5,907 nucleotides of DNA, taken from Fidelibacterota bacterium (lineage in GTDB: Bacteria > Fidelibacterota > UBA2242 > B5-G15). A program made the position numbers and the translations under genes. Of this stretch, positions 5,771 to 5,907 are shown in pieces. The stretch covers positions 1 to 5,907 of the forward strand of contig QNCQ01000125.1 of NCBI GenBank assembly GCA_003645825.1, given 5' to 3'. The notes below the pieces were generated by a model, which had not been told where the DNA came from, made no database searches, and worked only from the letters and a program-made list of their open reading frames with translations. The number at the start of each line of letters is the position of its first letter. Position 1 is the stretch's first letter.

Positions 5771-5907
5771 ATGAAAGTCTTGGTTCTAAATTGTGGAAGT
5801 TCATCTCTGAAATTTAAACTAATGGAAACTTCCCTGCGACAGATGAAAATAGACGCCGATGTCGAGATAGCAAAAGGGCTGGTAGAAAAGATAGGTCTGC
5901 CCGGTGC
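5771..5907 (+). CDS. ackA: acetate kinase, N-terminal part (cut by window end)
   Basis: The first 45 residues of a kinase are present before the window ends. The opening MKVLVLNCGSSSLKFKLME is the N-terminal signature of acetate kinase (N-x-GSSS-x-K), with Asn7, Ser10 and Ser12 at the positions used for phosphate and Mg-ATP binding in the Methanosarcina enzyme. Butyrate kinases usually read NPGSTSTK here, so acetate (or propionate) kinase is the better call. AckA makes acetate and ATP from acetyl phosphate and ADP in the cytoplasm. The segment after the first hairpin ends IAKGLVEKIGLPG, again typical of the family. It lies one gene beyond the racemase and about 1.6 kb after pta, its usual partner, on the same strand, and has its own ribosome site. 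Confidence 0.95.
   Translation, partial: MKVLVLNCGSSSLKFKLMETSLRQMKIDADVEIAKGLVEKIGLPG

Noticed and set aside
1..5907. Search for a defence system, CRISPR array, mobile element, tRNA or riboswitch
   Set aside because: No repeat-spacer pattern, transposase, integrase, inverted ends, tRNA cloverleaf or long leader was seen; coding fills nearly the whole window.

Overview
The window is a gene-dense, one-strand (+) stretch of a bacterial chromosome carrying nine coding regions. The first and last are cut by the window edges. The DNA is A+T-rich. Arginine is written mostly as AGA (8 of 11 Arg codons in the larA-like gene), and ATA is common for isoleucine. With strong AAGGAGG/GAGGTGA ribosome binding sites, type IV pilus-type genes and an acetate-forming pathway, this suggests a low-GC, fermentative, probably anaerobic and possibly thermophilic bacterium. 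A Thermotogota-like or similar lineage would fit, but the sequence read by eye does not fix the phylum.

Region 1 (1-2183) looks like the end of a type IV pilus / type II secretion inner-membrane gene set. It holds the C-terminal tail of an unidentified protein, a PilM-like protein with an actin-type fold whose ATP-binding motifs appear lost, and a PilN-like single-pass membrane protein. The PilN-like protein keeps the N-terminal INLL motif that binds PilM, but carries unusually long linkers on both sides of its membrane helix.

Region 2 (2176-4162) holds housekeeping and energy genes: rsmD (16S rRNA m2G966 methyltransferase), coaD (last-but-one step of CoA synthesis) and pta (phosphotransacetylase). 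From the PilM-like gene through pta every junction overlaps by 4 or 8 bases, so these five genes are almost certainly one translationally coupled transcript.

Region 3 (4184-5907) holds a small FmdB-type zinc-ribbon protein, a LarA-type nickel-pincer racemase with a TTG start, and the beginning of acetate kinase. Pta and AckA together turn acetyl-CoA into acetate and ATP. The racemase between them suggests that lactate (or another 2-hydroxy acid) is fed into the same pathway, while CoaD supplies the CoA carrier.

The largest gene-free gap is 62 bases, before ackA. I see no convincing terminator, promoter, RNA gene, CRISPR array, mobile element or repeat. I do not see a wholly new system. The most unusual parts are the degenerate PilM / extended PilN pair and the racemase placed inside the acetate operon.
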